DNA from: an uncultured Beijerinckiaceae bacterium
Lineage (GTDB): Bacteria; Pseudomonadota; Alphaproteobacteria; Rhizobiales; Beijerinckiaceae
Direction of reading: 5' to 3'
Length of the DNA: 14,245 nt
NCBI GenBank assembly: GCA_937863205.1
Contig: CALMGA010000168.1
Coordinates: forward strand, 1-14,245
The position numbers were made by a program, and so were the translations under genes. Below the pieces are notes generated by a model. That model saw nothing but the letters and a program-made list of their open reading frames with translations. It was not told the origin of the DNA and did no database searches. Position 1 is the stretch's first letter, and the number at the start of each line of letters is the position of its first letter. Below are positions 1 to 6,451 of the stretch, one piece after another.

Positions 1-1
1 G

Positions 2-64
2 GAAACCATGGAGGACCTGGGCGTGGATCTCGGCATGGTGCCGCTCGACGTGCTTGCGTCATAG
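2..64 (+). CDS. C-terminal end of a truncated chromosomal gene
   Basis: An open frame enters from the left edge and ends with TAG at 62-64; the last residues read MEDLGVDLGMVPLDVLAS. The codons are strongly G/C-biased at third positions, as expected for a real gene of this genome, and the frame has no stop back to base 2. Only about 20 residues are visible, so the product cannot be named. It lies outside the tRNA-derived attachment remnant at 387-436, so it probably belongs to the host chromosome rather than the island. It could be a chance open frame. Confidence 0.45.
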   Translation, partial: ETMEDLGVDLGMVPLDVLAS

Positions 65-191
65 CTCGTATTCGACCTGACGTTCGTAGATTGCCCGAAT
101 ATCCAGCAGGGGCAGCTTGGCTGTGCGGCGAAGAGCGTTGCGGCATAGAACCGAGAAGAAGATGGCGGCCCGATCAGGCATCTCGCGTGCG

Positions 192-301
192 CCCACTTTT
201 GTGCGGAGCGCGAACGCCATCAGACAGCACCGGCAGGGTGTTCTCCTCTGCAGGGTGTTCTCCTCGGCAGCGTGTGCCAACACGCTCGGCACGAAAGTGG
301 G
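192..301. repeat. Inverted repeat enclosing a tandem 16-mer and a hairpin
   Basis: The non-coding stretch 65-386 holds no convincing gene. It contains an inverted repeat of 13 bases matching at 12 positions (192-204, CCCACTTTTGTGC, against 289-301, GCACGAAAGTGGG). Between the arms, GCAGGGTGTTCTCCTC occurs twice in tandem (233-248 and 250-265, period 17). A perfect 7-bp stem with a 4-base loop follows at 269-286 (AGCGTGT/ACACGCT). The arms could be ends of a small non-autonomous element, or the whole could be a structured downstream region. No transposase or target duplication is evident. Confidence 0.5.
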
Positions 302-386
302 TACAACACCCCGGTACGCACGGGGCAGCGACACCCATCCGAAGGCGACGGTCCCGACGAAAGCATTGCAACGAAACAGGAACTTT

Positions 387-436
387 TGGCGTCCCGGAAG
401 GGATTCGAACCCCTGACCTACGGTTTAGGAAACCGT
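387..436 (-). other. Attachment-site remnant: 3' half of tRNA-Arg(CCT)
   Basis: Read on the minus strand this is the 3' half of a tRNA. It has an anticodon arm (5-bp stem 432-436/420-424, loop 425-431, anticodon CCT from 427-429), a 5-base variable loop, a T arm with the standard TTCGAAT loop (stems 410-414 and 398-402), a 3' acceptor strand GTCCCGG at 391-397 on the plus strand, and CCA at 387-389. The matching D arm and 5' acceptor strand, expected just above 436, are absent; unrelated AT-rich sequence is there instead. A bare 3' half beside a tyrosine recombinase gene is the classic duplicated att core, so the junction is the island's left end. The exact crossover point within the repeat cannot be seen. 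Confidence 0.85.
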
Positions 437-490
437 TTTCTACTGTTGTTATTGTTGACTCTTCTAACTGTGTGTCGCGTCCTTGTCGCG

Positions 491-1720
491 TCAAGCCAGC
501 AGGGCGCGCTCCGCGGCGGCTAGTTCGTCGGCGTCGTCGCCCCGCGGGAAGAGGTGGCCATAGCGATCCATTGTGAGCACGATGGTCGAATGCCCGAGCC
601 GCTCTTGCACCATCTTCGGCGGCAGCCCGAGGCCGCCATCTGCCGGCCGGTTGATGCACCATGACGCGAAGAAATGGCGAAGGGCATGGAGGCCGGGATA
701 CCGCGCTTGCTGCCGCCCGTCCGTGTCGAGGATCGGCTTGCCCTTCGCGTTAAGTGCGACCACGCCGGCGCGGACCTGCGTCGGTTGCCAGCCCCGTTGC
801 ACGATGTTGGCGTGCCCCTCCGCCCGGCCGGTGCTTGTCGGGAAGACCAACCCGGCCTCGCCCTTCGGACCGGCGAGCTTCCATTCGCGTAGCGCGGCGA
901 GCGCCGCCGGCGGGAGAGGCACCGTCCGCTCGCTCGTCTCGCTCTTGGGACTCCCCATCACGCCCTTGTTATCGGCGCGCTGGCGGACATGAAGTTCTTT
1001 GCGGGTGAGGTCGACGTCGACCCATCGGAGGCCGCGAAGCTCTGACGCCCGCAGGCCGGTGAACACCGCTACCAACAAGAACGGCCGCCATCGTCCTCCA
1101 GAAGCCGCCAGGACGGCTTTGACCTCGGCGGGCGTGGGGATGTCGGTGCCGACCTTCAACCGGCCTTGGTGGCGCTTTACAAGCCGCCGTTCGCCGCCGC
1201 GGCGCCGGGTGCCTCGCATCTCCGCCACGACGTTCCGGCCGATCAAGCCGCGCTCCTGCGCATCGGCGAGCGCCGTCCCGAAAGTGCGGAGGACGCGACG
1301 AACCATGTCTGCCGAACGGGCGCGCTGTTCGCCACCCGGCGCCGCTTTGCCGGCCCGCATATCATCTTCGAAGCCTCGGACCACAGCGGGTGTCAGGGCT
1401 GTCAGCTTCTGCCGGCCGAGGTAGGGCCTGACGTGAAGGTCAAGGTGCTGCCGGTAGGCTTCGATCGACGTCCGCTCCAGTCCTTTCGCGCGGCAGCCGT
1501 CGAGAAACAGGGCGCACGCGCGATCAACCGTGACCGACTCGCTCGGTGCAGTGTGGGTGCCATGCCCGACAGCGACCTTGATTCGCGCTTGTGCAGCGTC
1601 GGCAGCCTTCTTCGTGTCGAAGGTCTCCAGGTGCCGCTTGCCTGCGGCATCTACATAGTCGACCACCCAAGCAGTCTTTTCCTTTCCGCCAGACGTCCAT
1701 CTCCGCTTGCGAACCGACAT
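491..1720 (-). CDS. int: Tyrosine-recombinase integrase of the island
   Basis: A 409-residue phage-type integrase that would integrate and excise the element by recombination at the tRNA-Arg site. The N-terminal part (residues 1-50, with 'TAWVVDYVDAAGKRH') resembles an arm-type DNA-binding domain. Residues about 62-165 form the SAM-like core-binding domain, and the catalytic domain starts near 195. The tyrosine-recombinase set is present: Arg224 in GLRASELRGLRW, His345 and Arg348 in LHALRHF, His377 in LGHST, and the nucleophile Tyr387 in MDRYGHLF. Length and motif order are normal, so it looks functional. The start is the ATG at 1720, with GGAAG 6 to 10 bases upstream. The gene ends about 55 bases from the tRNA fragment, the usual position for a tRNA-targeting integrase. 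No excisionase gene is recognisable beside it. Confidence 0.95.
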   Translation of the reverse strand: MSVRKRRWTSGGKEKTAWVVDYVDAAGKRHLETFDTKKAADAAQARIKVAVGHGTHTAPSESVTVDRACALFLDGCRAKGLERTSIEAYRQHLDLHVRPYLGRQKLTALTPAVVRGFEDDMRAGKAAPGGEQRARSADMVRRVLRTFGTALADAQERGLIGRNVVAEMRGTRRRGGERRLVKRHQGRLKVGTDIPTPAEVKAVLAASGGRWRPFLLVAVFTGLRASELRGLRWVDVDLTRKELHVRQRADNKGVMGSPKSETSERTVPLPPAALAALREWKLAGPKGEAGLVFPTSTGRAEGHANIVQRGWQPTQVRAGVVALNAKGKPILDTDGRQQARYPGLHALRHFFASWCINRPADGGLGLPPKMVQERLGHSTIVLTMDRYGHLFPRGDDADELAAAERALLA

Positions 1721-1957
1721 GCGTGCTTCCGAAGACGATCATGTCGCATAGAAACCGTCAGTCAAGAACAAGCTGGAAATTGCTCGCTCGTATTCAGCAC
1801 TACGAAGTGAGTAAGACGCGCTTCTCCCTACCGCCGGCCGAGGCGGGCAGCCTTGGCACGAGCAAATCCGTCATCATCGTGCGCGAGCGCGGCGGCAACG
1901 CTTCGCCGTTGCCGCTTCTTTGTTCCTCATAGATAATGCCCACTGAAGGAGGCGACG
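1721..1957. other. Intergenic region with GC-rich hairpins
   Basis: No gene is supported between the integrase start and the exported-protein gene. It must hold the integrase promoter (minus) and the promoter of the gene at 1958 (plus), but no clear -35/-10 pair stands out. A CCGCC/GGCGG stem sits at 1831-1846, and a stronger hairpin at 1892-1915 is listed separately. An open frame runs through part of this stretch (to 1932), but it begins antisense to the integrase and lacks a ribosome-binding site. Confidence 0.5.
1892..1915 (+). terminator. Hairpin with T-rich tail, possible terminator or leader structure
   Basis: A perfect 9-bp stem (GCGGCAACG/CGTTGCCGC) with the 6-base loop CTTCGC is followed by TTCTTTGTTCC. 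On the plus strand this has the form of a weak intrinsic terminator. It lies 42 bases before the ATG at 1958 and has no obvious plus-strand gene before it, so it could instead be a leader structure of that gene. Confidence 0.4.
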
Positions 1958-2272
1958 ATGCTGGGTAGGGCGGCGATCGGGCTAGTGACGTTGGCCATAA
2001 TAGTAGCGGCGAGCGCAACACAGGCTGGCGAACGCGTTCACATGAAGTACGGGGGTGCTGCCTGCAGAGATCCAAGCACGCTCAAGCGTATGAGAGATGC
2101 CTCTTACAGCAATAATGCAGAGAAGGTAAGTAGCATTTTTGCTGACGGCAATTGTTACATGCTAGGCGCCGGGACAATCGTTGAGCGTCTGTCGATATCT
2201 GACGGTGTAGCCACAATCAAGACTGATGACAGCATTGCCTATGTCTTCGATAAGATCCTACTGCCGTTTTAG
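1958..2272 (+). CDS. Small exported protein of unknown function
   Basis: A 104-residue protein I do not recognise. Residues 1-23 are a typical Sec signal peptide: a basic start (MLGR), a hydrophobic core (about 6-18) and a likely cleavage after TQA, before GERV. The mature part of about 80 residues contains two cysteines (Cys36 and Cys66), which could form a disulfide in the periplasm. It ends FDKILLPF. The start is well supported: GGAGG sits 7 bases before the ATG. It stands alone, divergent from the integrase. Codon use is less GC-rich than that of the SOS cassette, suggesting a separate origin. Function is unknown; periplasmic location is inferred from the signal peptide only. Confidence 0.8.
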   Translation: MLGRAAIGLVTLAIIVAASATQAGERVHMKYGGAACRDPSTLKRMRDASYSNNAEKVSSIFADGNCYMLGAGTIVERLSISDGVATIKTDDSIAYVFDKILLPF

Positions 2273-2300
2273 AAATCTTGCACGCCGAAGGGCACGGCCA

Positions 2301-2444
2301 TTATTCTTGCAAGCGTGACCGCGCCTCTCTCCGCTCCCTCTCCTTCACCACCAGTCCCCGCACGCTTGTCAGATACAGCAGGTTCGACCGAACGTGCAGC
2401 TTCATGCCCTTGAGCGCGGTCGGATCAGCGCGAGCGTCGCAGAG
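2301..2444 (-). pseudogene. Remnant C-terminal coding fragment
   Basis: On the minus strand an open frame of 47 codons, bounded upstream by an in-frame TAG at 2445-2447 and ending at TAA (2301-2303), reads like a protein C-terminus. It includes ADPTALKGMKLHVRSNLLY and ends with a charged, probably helical tail (VVKERERREARSRLQE). There is no start codon with a ribosome site and no continuation above 2444. This suggests the tail of a gene whose body was lost. I cannot name the family, and it could be a chance frame. Confidence 0.35.
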
Positions 2445-2752
2445 CTAAAGCGGTTCTGATCATTTCAACTCCGATGGGCAGGACAACAGGGCACAGCACC
2501 GGGTCGCCTACTGCCAAGGCAAAGCCTGCCGAAAGGAGAAGGACACCGGCCTGTGACGAAATCTGCTCGGGAGGGTGCGGTAGACGATAATCGGCCTCAG
2601 ACGCTCGCCCCACTGGCTTTGGCCGACAGGGGCTTTTAGCGTTCACAAACAGCGCGAACTCACTCGTTCGAGTTATCCACAGGCCGCCCCGCGTCGCCGA
2701 TCGACTCCGCCGCAGCGTTCCCTTTATGTTCTTGCCGACTGGAGGACATGCC
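2445..2752. other. Intergenic region upstream of the SOS cassette
   Basis: About 300 bases without a convincing gene. The last part should carry the promoter of the cassette that starts at 2753. The only notable element is the inverted repeat at 2655-2670, listed separately. A minus-strand open frame that spans the stretch has no ribosome site and no recognisable domain. Confidence 0.45.
2655..2670. promoter_or_regulatory. Inverted repeat upstream of the umuDC cassette, possible operator
   Basis: CGAAC at 2655-2659 and GTTCG at 2666-2670 form a perfect palindrome with a 6-base spacer, 82 bases before the GTG at 2753. Alphaproteobacterial LexA usually binds the direct repeat GTTC-N7-GTTC, which I do not find here. 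The palindromic form resembles the CGAAC-N4-GTTCG box known from Gram-positive LexA but has a longer spacer. Position in front of an SOS operon makes it a candidate damage-response operator; this is inference. Confidence 0.3.
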
Positions 2753-3007
2753 GTGGCGATCAACTACCTCATCCTGCCCTTCGTCGTCGCCAAGCGCGGC
2801 GGCAAGCTGGTGCCGGGCACCCCGCAGAAGGCCAAGGACGCCGTCAGGGCGCTTGCCGCCGCCGAGCGCATGACCGGCCAGTACGCCGGTCTCGTCGTGC
2901 TGGAGGAGCAGTCCGACCCCGAGCAGGACATCTACGCCGAACCCAGGCTGCTGCGCGCCATCGGGCAGGTGCCGTCCGAAATGATCGAAGCCCTCGCCGC
3001 CGCCTAG
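2753..3007 (+). CDS. Small conserved-looking protein, first gene of the SOS cassette
   Basis: An 84-residue protein starting 'MAINYLILPFVVAKRGGKL', with a basic, then helical, then acidic pattern (EEQSDPEQDIYAEP). It has no signal peptide, although the first residues are hydrophobic. I chose the GTG start because GGAGG at 2741-2745 lies 7 bases upstream; an ATG at 2726 has no such site. It is followed after 41 bases by the UmuD-like gene on the same strand, so the two are probably co-transcribed. I do not recognise a domain. Its place at the head of a UmuDC operon suggests a role linked to translesion synthesis or its control, but that rests on context only. Confidence 0.75.
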   Translation: MAINYLILPFVVAKRGGKLVPGTPQKAKDAVRALAAAERMTGQYAGLVVLEEQSDPEQDIYAEPRLLRAIGQVPSEMIEALAAA

Positions 3008-3048
3008 CGGCTTCACCTCCAACGCCTCGGAAGAACAAGGAAGAGCCC

Positions 3049-3483
3049 GTGCAGATCGCGCGCCTCGTCTACAGCACACCCATGCCCGTGCCCATGCTGG
3101 CGCGCCCCGTTCGCGCCGGCTTCCCGAGCCCGGCCGACGACTTCATCGAAGGCCCGATCGACATCCAGGCGATGCTCATCACCAATCGCGCCGCCACCTT
3201 CCTGGTGAAGGTCGCCGGCGACAGCATGGTCCAGAAGGGCCTGCATGACGGCGATATCGCGATCGTCGACCGCTCGCTCACGCCCCAGCACGGCGACGTC
3301 GTGGTGGTCGACATCGACGACGAGCGTTCGTTCAAGGTGTGGTCGCTCCGCGACGGCAGCGTCGCCCTCGCCTTCGCCAACCTGCGCTACCCCGCCTTCG
3401 AGCTGGACCCAGCGGCGCACGTCGAGGTGTGGGGCGTGGTGTCCGGCTCCTGCAACCCGCGGCGCCGGGCGACCAGGGTTTGA
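3049..3483 (+). CDS. umuD: UmuD-like S24-family self-cleaving peptidase
   Basis: A 144-residue protein of the LexA/UmuD S24 peptidase family. In the SOS response such proteins cut themselves when bound to RecA filaments, and the shortened form joins UmuC to make an error-prone polymerase. The cleavage site is visible as Ala23-Gly24 in RAGFPSP. The catalytic serine is Ser59 in VAGDSM and the lysine is Lys96 in RSFKVW. Their spacing matches E. coli UmuD (cleavage at 24-25, Ser60, Lys97), so the enzyme should be active. The start is a GTG preceded by AGGAAGAG. There is no helix-turn-helix domain, which separates it from LexA. Its stop overlaps the proposed UmuC start (TTGA at 3480-3483), indicating translational coupling. 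Confidence 0.93.
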   Translation: MQIARLVYSTPMPVPMLARPVRAGFPSPADDFIEGPIDIQAMLITNRAATFLVKVAGDSMVQKGLHDGDIAIVDRSLTPQHGDVVVVDIDDERSFKVWSLRDGSVALAFANLRYPAFELDPAAHVEVWGVVSGSCNPRRRATRV

Positions 3484-4820
3484 GCGCGCCGGCGCGGCCG
3501 CCCTCCCTTGCCTTGGTGGATGGCAACGCATTTTATTGCAGCTGTGAGCGGGTGTTCGACCCCAGGCTGCGCACCGTGCCCGTCATCGTGCTCAGCAACA
3601 ACGATGGATGCGCCATCGCCCGCACTGCGGAGGCCAAGGCGCTCGGCATCCGCATGGGTGACCCCTGGTTCAAGATTCGCGACCTCTGCCGGCGCGAGGG
3701 TGTCCGGGTATTCTCCTCGAACTATGCCCTCTACGGCGACATGAGCGCGAGGGCCAATTCGATCTACGACCGCTTCGCCCACGCCGTCGAGGTCTACAGC
3801 ATCGACGAAAGCTTTCTTGACGTCGCCGACGTGGACCCGGCGCATCGCGTCGAACTCGGCCGCGACCTCCGCGCCACGGTGCTGGCCTGGACGGGGCTGC
3901 CGACCTGCGTCGGGATCGGGCCGACGAAGACGCTGGCCAAGCTCGCTAACCATCTTGCCAAACGGCATGTCGAGATGGGCGGCGTCTGCGATCTGACCGA
4001 CCCAACCTACCGGGAACCGTGGCTGGCCCGCACCTCGCTCGACGAGATCTGGGGCATCGGCCCGGCAAGCCAAGCCAAACTGCGCGCGATGGGCTGCGAA
4101 ACCGTCGCCGATGTTCGCGACCTCGACCCCAAGCTCGCCCGCAAGGGCCTGACGGTCGTCGGCGAGCGCATCATCCACGAACTGCGGGGGCTCCCATGCC
4201 TCCAACTCGAAAGCGTGCCGGCGACGCGCAAGGGCTGCGCGGTCACCCGCTGCTTTTCGGGCCGGGTCGCCGACCGCGCCACGGTGGAGCAGGCCGTGGC
4301 GGCGCACGCCAGCCGGCTCGGCGAGAAGCTGCGGCGGGAACGCCTCGGCACGGACCATGTCGGGGTCTTCTTCCACACCTCCGAGCACGACGCCGGCGCC
4401 CCGCAGCGCTCGGCGGCGATCACGATGACACTGCCGGAGGCGACGAGCGACACATTGGTCCTGGTCGCGGCGGCGACGGCCGGTGTCCGGCAGGTCTGGC
4501 GGGCGGGCTACCGCTACAGCAAGGCCGGCGTCGTCACGGTCGACCTGGTGCGGCTGGAGGCGAGCCAGCGCGCGCTGCCGGGCGTCGGGCAAGCTGACCG
4601 CGCTAAAGCAGCCGCGCTGATGATGGCGCTGGACCATTGCAACGCGCGGTTCGGCCGAGGCACGGTTGTAGTGGCCGCCGCCGGGCAGCCGGCCAGCCGG
4701 CGGGGCTGGGCGACGAAGTTCGAGATGCGCTCGCCGCGGTACACGACGCGATTGGCCGAGGTGCCGGTGGTGTCGGCCGGGATGCCGGCTGCGAGGGAGG
4801 CTCGCCATGCCGACCTATGA
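3480..4820 (+). CDS. umuC: UmuC-like Y-family translesion DNA polymerase
   Basis: About 446 residues, close to the roughly 420 of E. coli UmuC. It would copy past damaged DNA as the catalytic subunit of a Pol V-like enzyme together with the processed UmuD. Metal-binding acidic residues are present: Asp14 in ALVDGNAFYCSCE, and Asp109-Glu110 in YSIDESFLDV. The fingers contain VLSNNDGCAIAR, and a helix-hairpin-helix-like segment follows near 'EIWGIGPASQAKL'. The C-terminus has the UmuC-type ending with 'MRSPRYTTRLAEVPVV'. I place the start at the TTG overlapping the UmuD stop; the exact start is uncertain, since residues before ALVDG are not conserved and no better ribosome site is near. The last 14 bases overlap the next gene. 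Confidence 0.92.
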   Translation: MSAPARPPSLALVDGNAFYCSCERVFDPRLRTVPVIVLSNNDGCAIARTAEAKALGIRMGDPWFKIRDLCRREGVRVFSSNYALYGDMSARANSIYDRFAHAVEVYSIDESFLDVADVDPAHRVELGRDLRATVLAWTGLPTCVGIGPTKTLAKLANHLAKRHVEMGGVCDLTDPTYREPWLARTSLDEIWGIGPASQAKLRAMGCETVADVRDLDPKLARKGLTVVGERIIHELRGLPCLQLESVPATRKGCAVTRCFSGRVADRATVEQAVAAHASRLGEKLRRERLGTDHVGVFFHTSEHDAGAPQRSAAITMTLPEATSDTLVLVAAATAGVRQVWRAGYRYSKAGVVTVDLVRLEASQRALPGVGQADRAKAAALMMALDHCNARFGRGTVVVAAAGQPASRRGWATKFEMRSPRYTTRLAEVPVVSAGMPAAREARHADL

Positions 4821-4998
4821 TCTGCTGATCGACCATCCCGGCGCGCAGCCCGTGATCGTGTTCGGGTTCAGCGACACCTCGGCGGAGGAGTTCGTTCGCG
4901 AGGTGCTGCGGGCCGACTATGCCGGCGAGATAGATCGGGTCGTGCTGGGCGCGCGTGTCGCAATGATGGCTTGGGCCGGCGGACGGATCGTAGTGTAG
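4807..4998 (+). CDS. Small protein at the end of the SOS cassette
   Basis: A 63-residue protein (MPTYDLLIDHPGAQPVIVF ... AWAGGRIVV) with alternating hydrophobic strands and one central helix, and no signal peptide. The ATG is preceded by GGGAGG (4796-4801, spacing 5), a strong site, and lies inside the 3' end of umuC, so translation is probably coupled. It has no domain I recognise. Like the first gene of the operon it is a small companion of UmuDC. Possible roles include modulating polymerase access, but the sequence gives no direct evidence. Confidence 0.75.
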   Translation: MPTYDLLIDHPGAQPVIVFGFSDTSAEEFVREVLRADYAGEIDRVVLGARVAMMAWAGGRIVV

Positions 4999-5336
4999 AC
5001 GACGCTGGGCGAGGTGCTGAACGGGCTCGATGGCCCCGTTAGGGCCGCCGCTGCTGCCGGTGAAGTTCTGAGTATGACCACTCAGCGCACCCGCAGTGCG
5101 GTGGCTGGCGAGACGCACCCGTAAGCAACGGCGCTGTCCCTTCCGCTGGCATAGCCATGCAGGCGGGAGCGTGGCTGCATACTGGTAGCCGTTGACCTTG
5201 AGTCGTCAAATTTCCGCGAGAAGCTCAATCTTGAGTTGCGCTTGGTCGCATACCTACCAAGCTACGATTGCGCTCGCATCGGTTCGATACCGCTTTCTCG
5301 ACCTCGATGGGAAACGTACATGTAGGAGTGGTGTAG
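4999..5336. other. Intergenic region with palindromes before the quorum-sensing cluster
   Basis: About 340 bases without a supported gene between the SOS cassette and the small gene at 5337. TTGAC (5192-5196) and GTCAA (5205-5209) form an inverted repeat around CTTGAGTC. CTCAATCTTGAG at 5224-5235 is a palindrome with a 2-base centre. The motif CTTGAGTNG therefore occurs at 5197 and again at 5230, 33 bases apart. This could be an operator region for the gene at 5337. A consensus -10 box is not clear. Confidence 0.4.
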
Positions 5337-5543
5337 ATGAACGATGCGATCGAGGATCGGCTTCCGGTGCGCGTTCAGCCTGATGTGCAGGAGACATACC
5401 GCCTGCTTTTCGCTTTCGTGCAGATCCGTGACAGGGCGGCGCGCGACCGCCTCATCGAGGCCGCCGAAGCGCTCATGGGCGAGCAGAAACCTTCGGCCTC
5501 GGTGACAATCGACGATGACCTCAAGACCGGGAACGGCGGGTAA
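5337..5543 (+). CDS. Small helical protein convergent with luxR
   Basis: A 68-residue acidic protein with no signal peptide. Residues about 16-47 (PDVQETYRLLFAFVQIRDR and the following RLIEAAEALM) look like two amphipathic helices, followed by a charged, probably disordered tail. The start is supported by AGGAG about 10 bases before the ATG. The helical part loosely resembles C-terminal segments of some small alphaproteobacterial regulators, without a DNA-binding part. It converges with the luxR gene; the stops are 33 bases apart. A role as a small partner or antagonist of LuxR, as TraM is for TraR, is conceivable from position and size but is not shown by the sequence. Confidence 0.6.
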   Translation: MNDAIEDRLPVRVQPDVQETYRLLFAFVQIRDRAARDRLIEAAEALMGEQKPSASVTIDDDLKTGNGG

Positions 5544-5576
5544 GAACGACCGTAGTTGCGGAGCGGCCGCATCACG

Positions 5577-6326
5577 TCAGAAGTTCATATCAAGTTCACC
5601 CAACCTCAATGCCTGCACGACGGCGTAAGTCCGCCGCGTCGCGTTGAGCTTGATCTGCGCCCGCGCCAAGATTGTTTTGACGGTCGCCGTTCCGATCGTG
5701 AGGATGTCGGCGATCTCGTCATTGGTCTTGCCGACAGCAACCCATCGCATCACTTCGCGCTCGCGCGGCGTCAGAGCGACGTGCTGAGCGACTTGTCTCG
5801 CCCCCTGCATGTCGGCTCGCGCGAGCGCTTGGTTGGCGTAGAGACCGACGAGTTCGAGTGCGGAGCGAGCACGAGGCGATAGGTTTGGCTCCCTGCCGCA
5901 CGCCCCAAAGGCACCGATGCAGGTACCTTGCGAGAAAACCGGGATCGTGAGGCCATCGGTGGCCCCGAACTCACGCCCTTCCTCGATGAGGTTCCGTTCC
6001 GCCTTTGAGGTAAGCCTGCTCCTGACATCGCTCCATGTCAGCGTGTCGAGCGACTGCCGTAGCGCGGCAATGACGGGATCTCGCCAGAACAAGTCGTTTC
6101 GGAAGTAGTGCTCAACATAGTCTGCTGGCCTCGTGTTGATGTTGATCGCTTCCGCCAAGCCTCCACCTTCGCTCGGTGCCGACCAACTCGTCAGATACGT
6201 CAGCCCGTACCAGTCGAGTTCGGCCAAGGTGAGCCTGACGACCTCCGCGCGGCTGCTCGCTTTGGCTGCCGCGGCGACGAACTCCAGCGTGCGCCGTCCA
6301 TAGTCGTCCGAGATGCTGTCCGCCAT
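5577..6326 (-). CDS. LuxR-family quorum-sensing transcription regulator
   Basis: About 249 residues, the usual size for an acyl-homoserine-lactone receptor. The N-terminal ligand domain (about 15-160) shows the family pattern: Y-H-Y in ADYVEHYFRNDLFWRDPV, with the Asp-Pro pair, Trp in DTLTWSDV, and Gly in EFGATDGLTIPV. The usual tryptophan before the second tyrosine is replaced by a tyrosine. The C-terminal GerE/LuxR helix-turn-helix is clear (LTPREREVMRWVAVGKTNDE, then ATVKTILARAQIKL). It would bind the signal made by the neighbouring LuxI and activate or repress promoters nearby. I chose the ATG at 6326; a GTG at 6341 would add five residues. It is transcribed divergently from luxI, leaving a 125-base shared control region. 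Confidence 0.92.
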   Translation of the reverse strand: MADSISDDYGRRTLEFVAAAAKASSRAEVVRLTLAELDWYGLTYLTSWSAPSEGGGLAEAININTRPADYVEHYFRNDLFWRDPVIAALRQSLDTLTWSDVRSRLTSKAERNLIEEGREFGATDGLTIPVFSQGTCIGAFGACGREPNLSPRARSALELVGLYANQALARADMQGARQVAQHVALTPREREVMRWVAVGKTNDEIADILTIGTATVKTILARAQIKLNATRRTYAVVQALRLGELDMNF

Positions 6327-6451
6327 GGTCCACCGTTCCACCTTCCAACACGGCGTTAACCGAGCTTACCCAGAGTCAATCAACCACTTGGTGGACAGAC
6401 ATCGTTCGTCGGGGATCATAGGTCTCGGCCCACAAGAAGGGGCCGCATCAA
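6327..6451. promoter_or_regulatory. Divergent luxR-luxI control region
   Basis: This stretch must hold both promoters. A short palindrome, CCAC-TTG-GTGG, lies at 6384-6394, 57 bases before the luxI start. It is shorter than a standard 18-20 bp lux box and cannot be called one. No longer dyad with the usual CT...AG edges is obvious. A hairpin overlapping the luxI ribosome site is listed separately. Confidence 0.4.
6426..6445 (+). promoter_or_regulatory. Hairpin sequestering the luxI ribosome-binding site
   Basis: CGGCCC (6426-6431) can pair with GGGCCG (6440-6445) around an 8-base loop ACAAGAAG. The ribosome-binding site AGAAGGGG (6436-6442 region) lies partly in the loop and partly in the 3' arm, 9 bases before the GTG start at 6452. 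The structure could limit luxI translation. The stem is only 6 bp, so this is a hypothesis. Confidence 0.3.

Noticed and set aside
233..265. A CRISPR-like array from the repeated 16-mer.
   Set aside because: Only two adjacent copies with a 1-base gap; there are no spacers and no cas genes.
387..470. A complete tRNA gene.
   Set aside because: Only the anticodon arm, T arm and 3' acceptor strand are present; no D arm or 5' acceptor strand follows on the minus strand.
3387..4808. A 473-codon open frame antisense to umuC.
   Set aside because: It is a GC-rich mirror frame of the polymerase gene, with an arginine/histidine/proline-rich sequence and no ribosome site or domain.
6384..6394. CCACTTGGTGG as a lux box for the luxI promoter.
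   Set aside because: The dyad stops after 4 bp on each side and lacks the length and edge pattern of known lux boxes; kept only as a remark.
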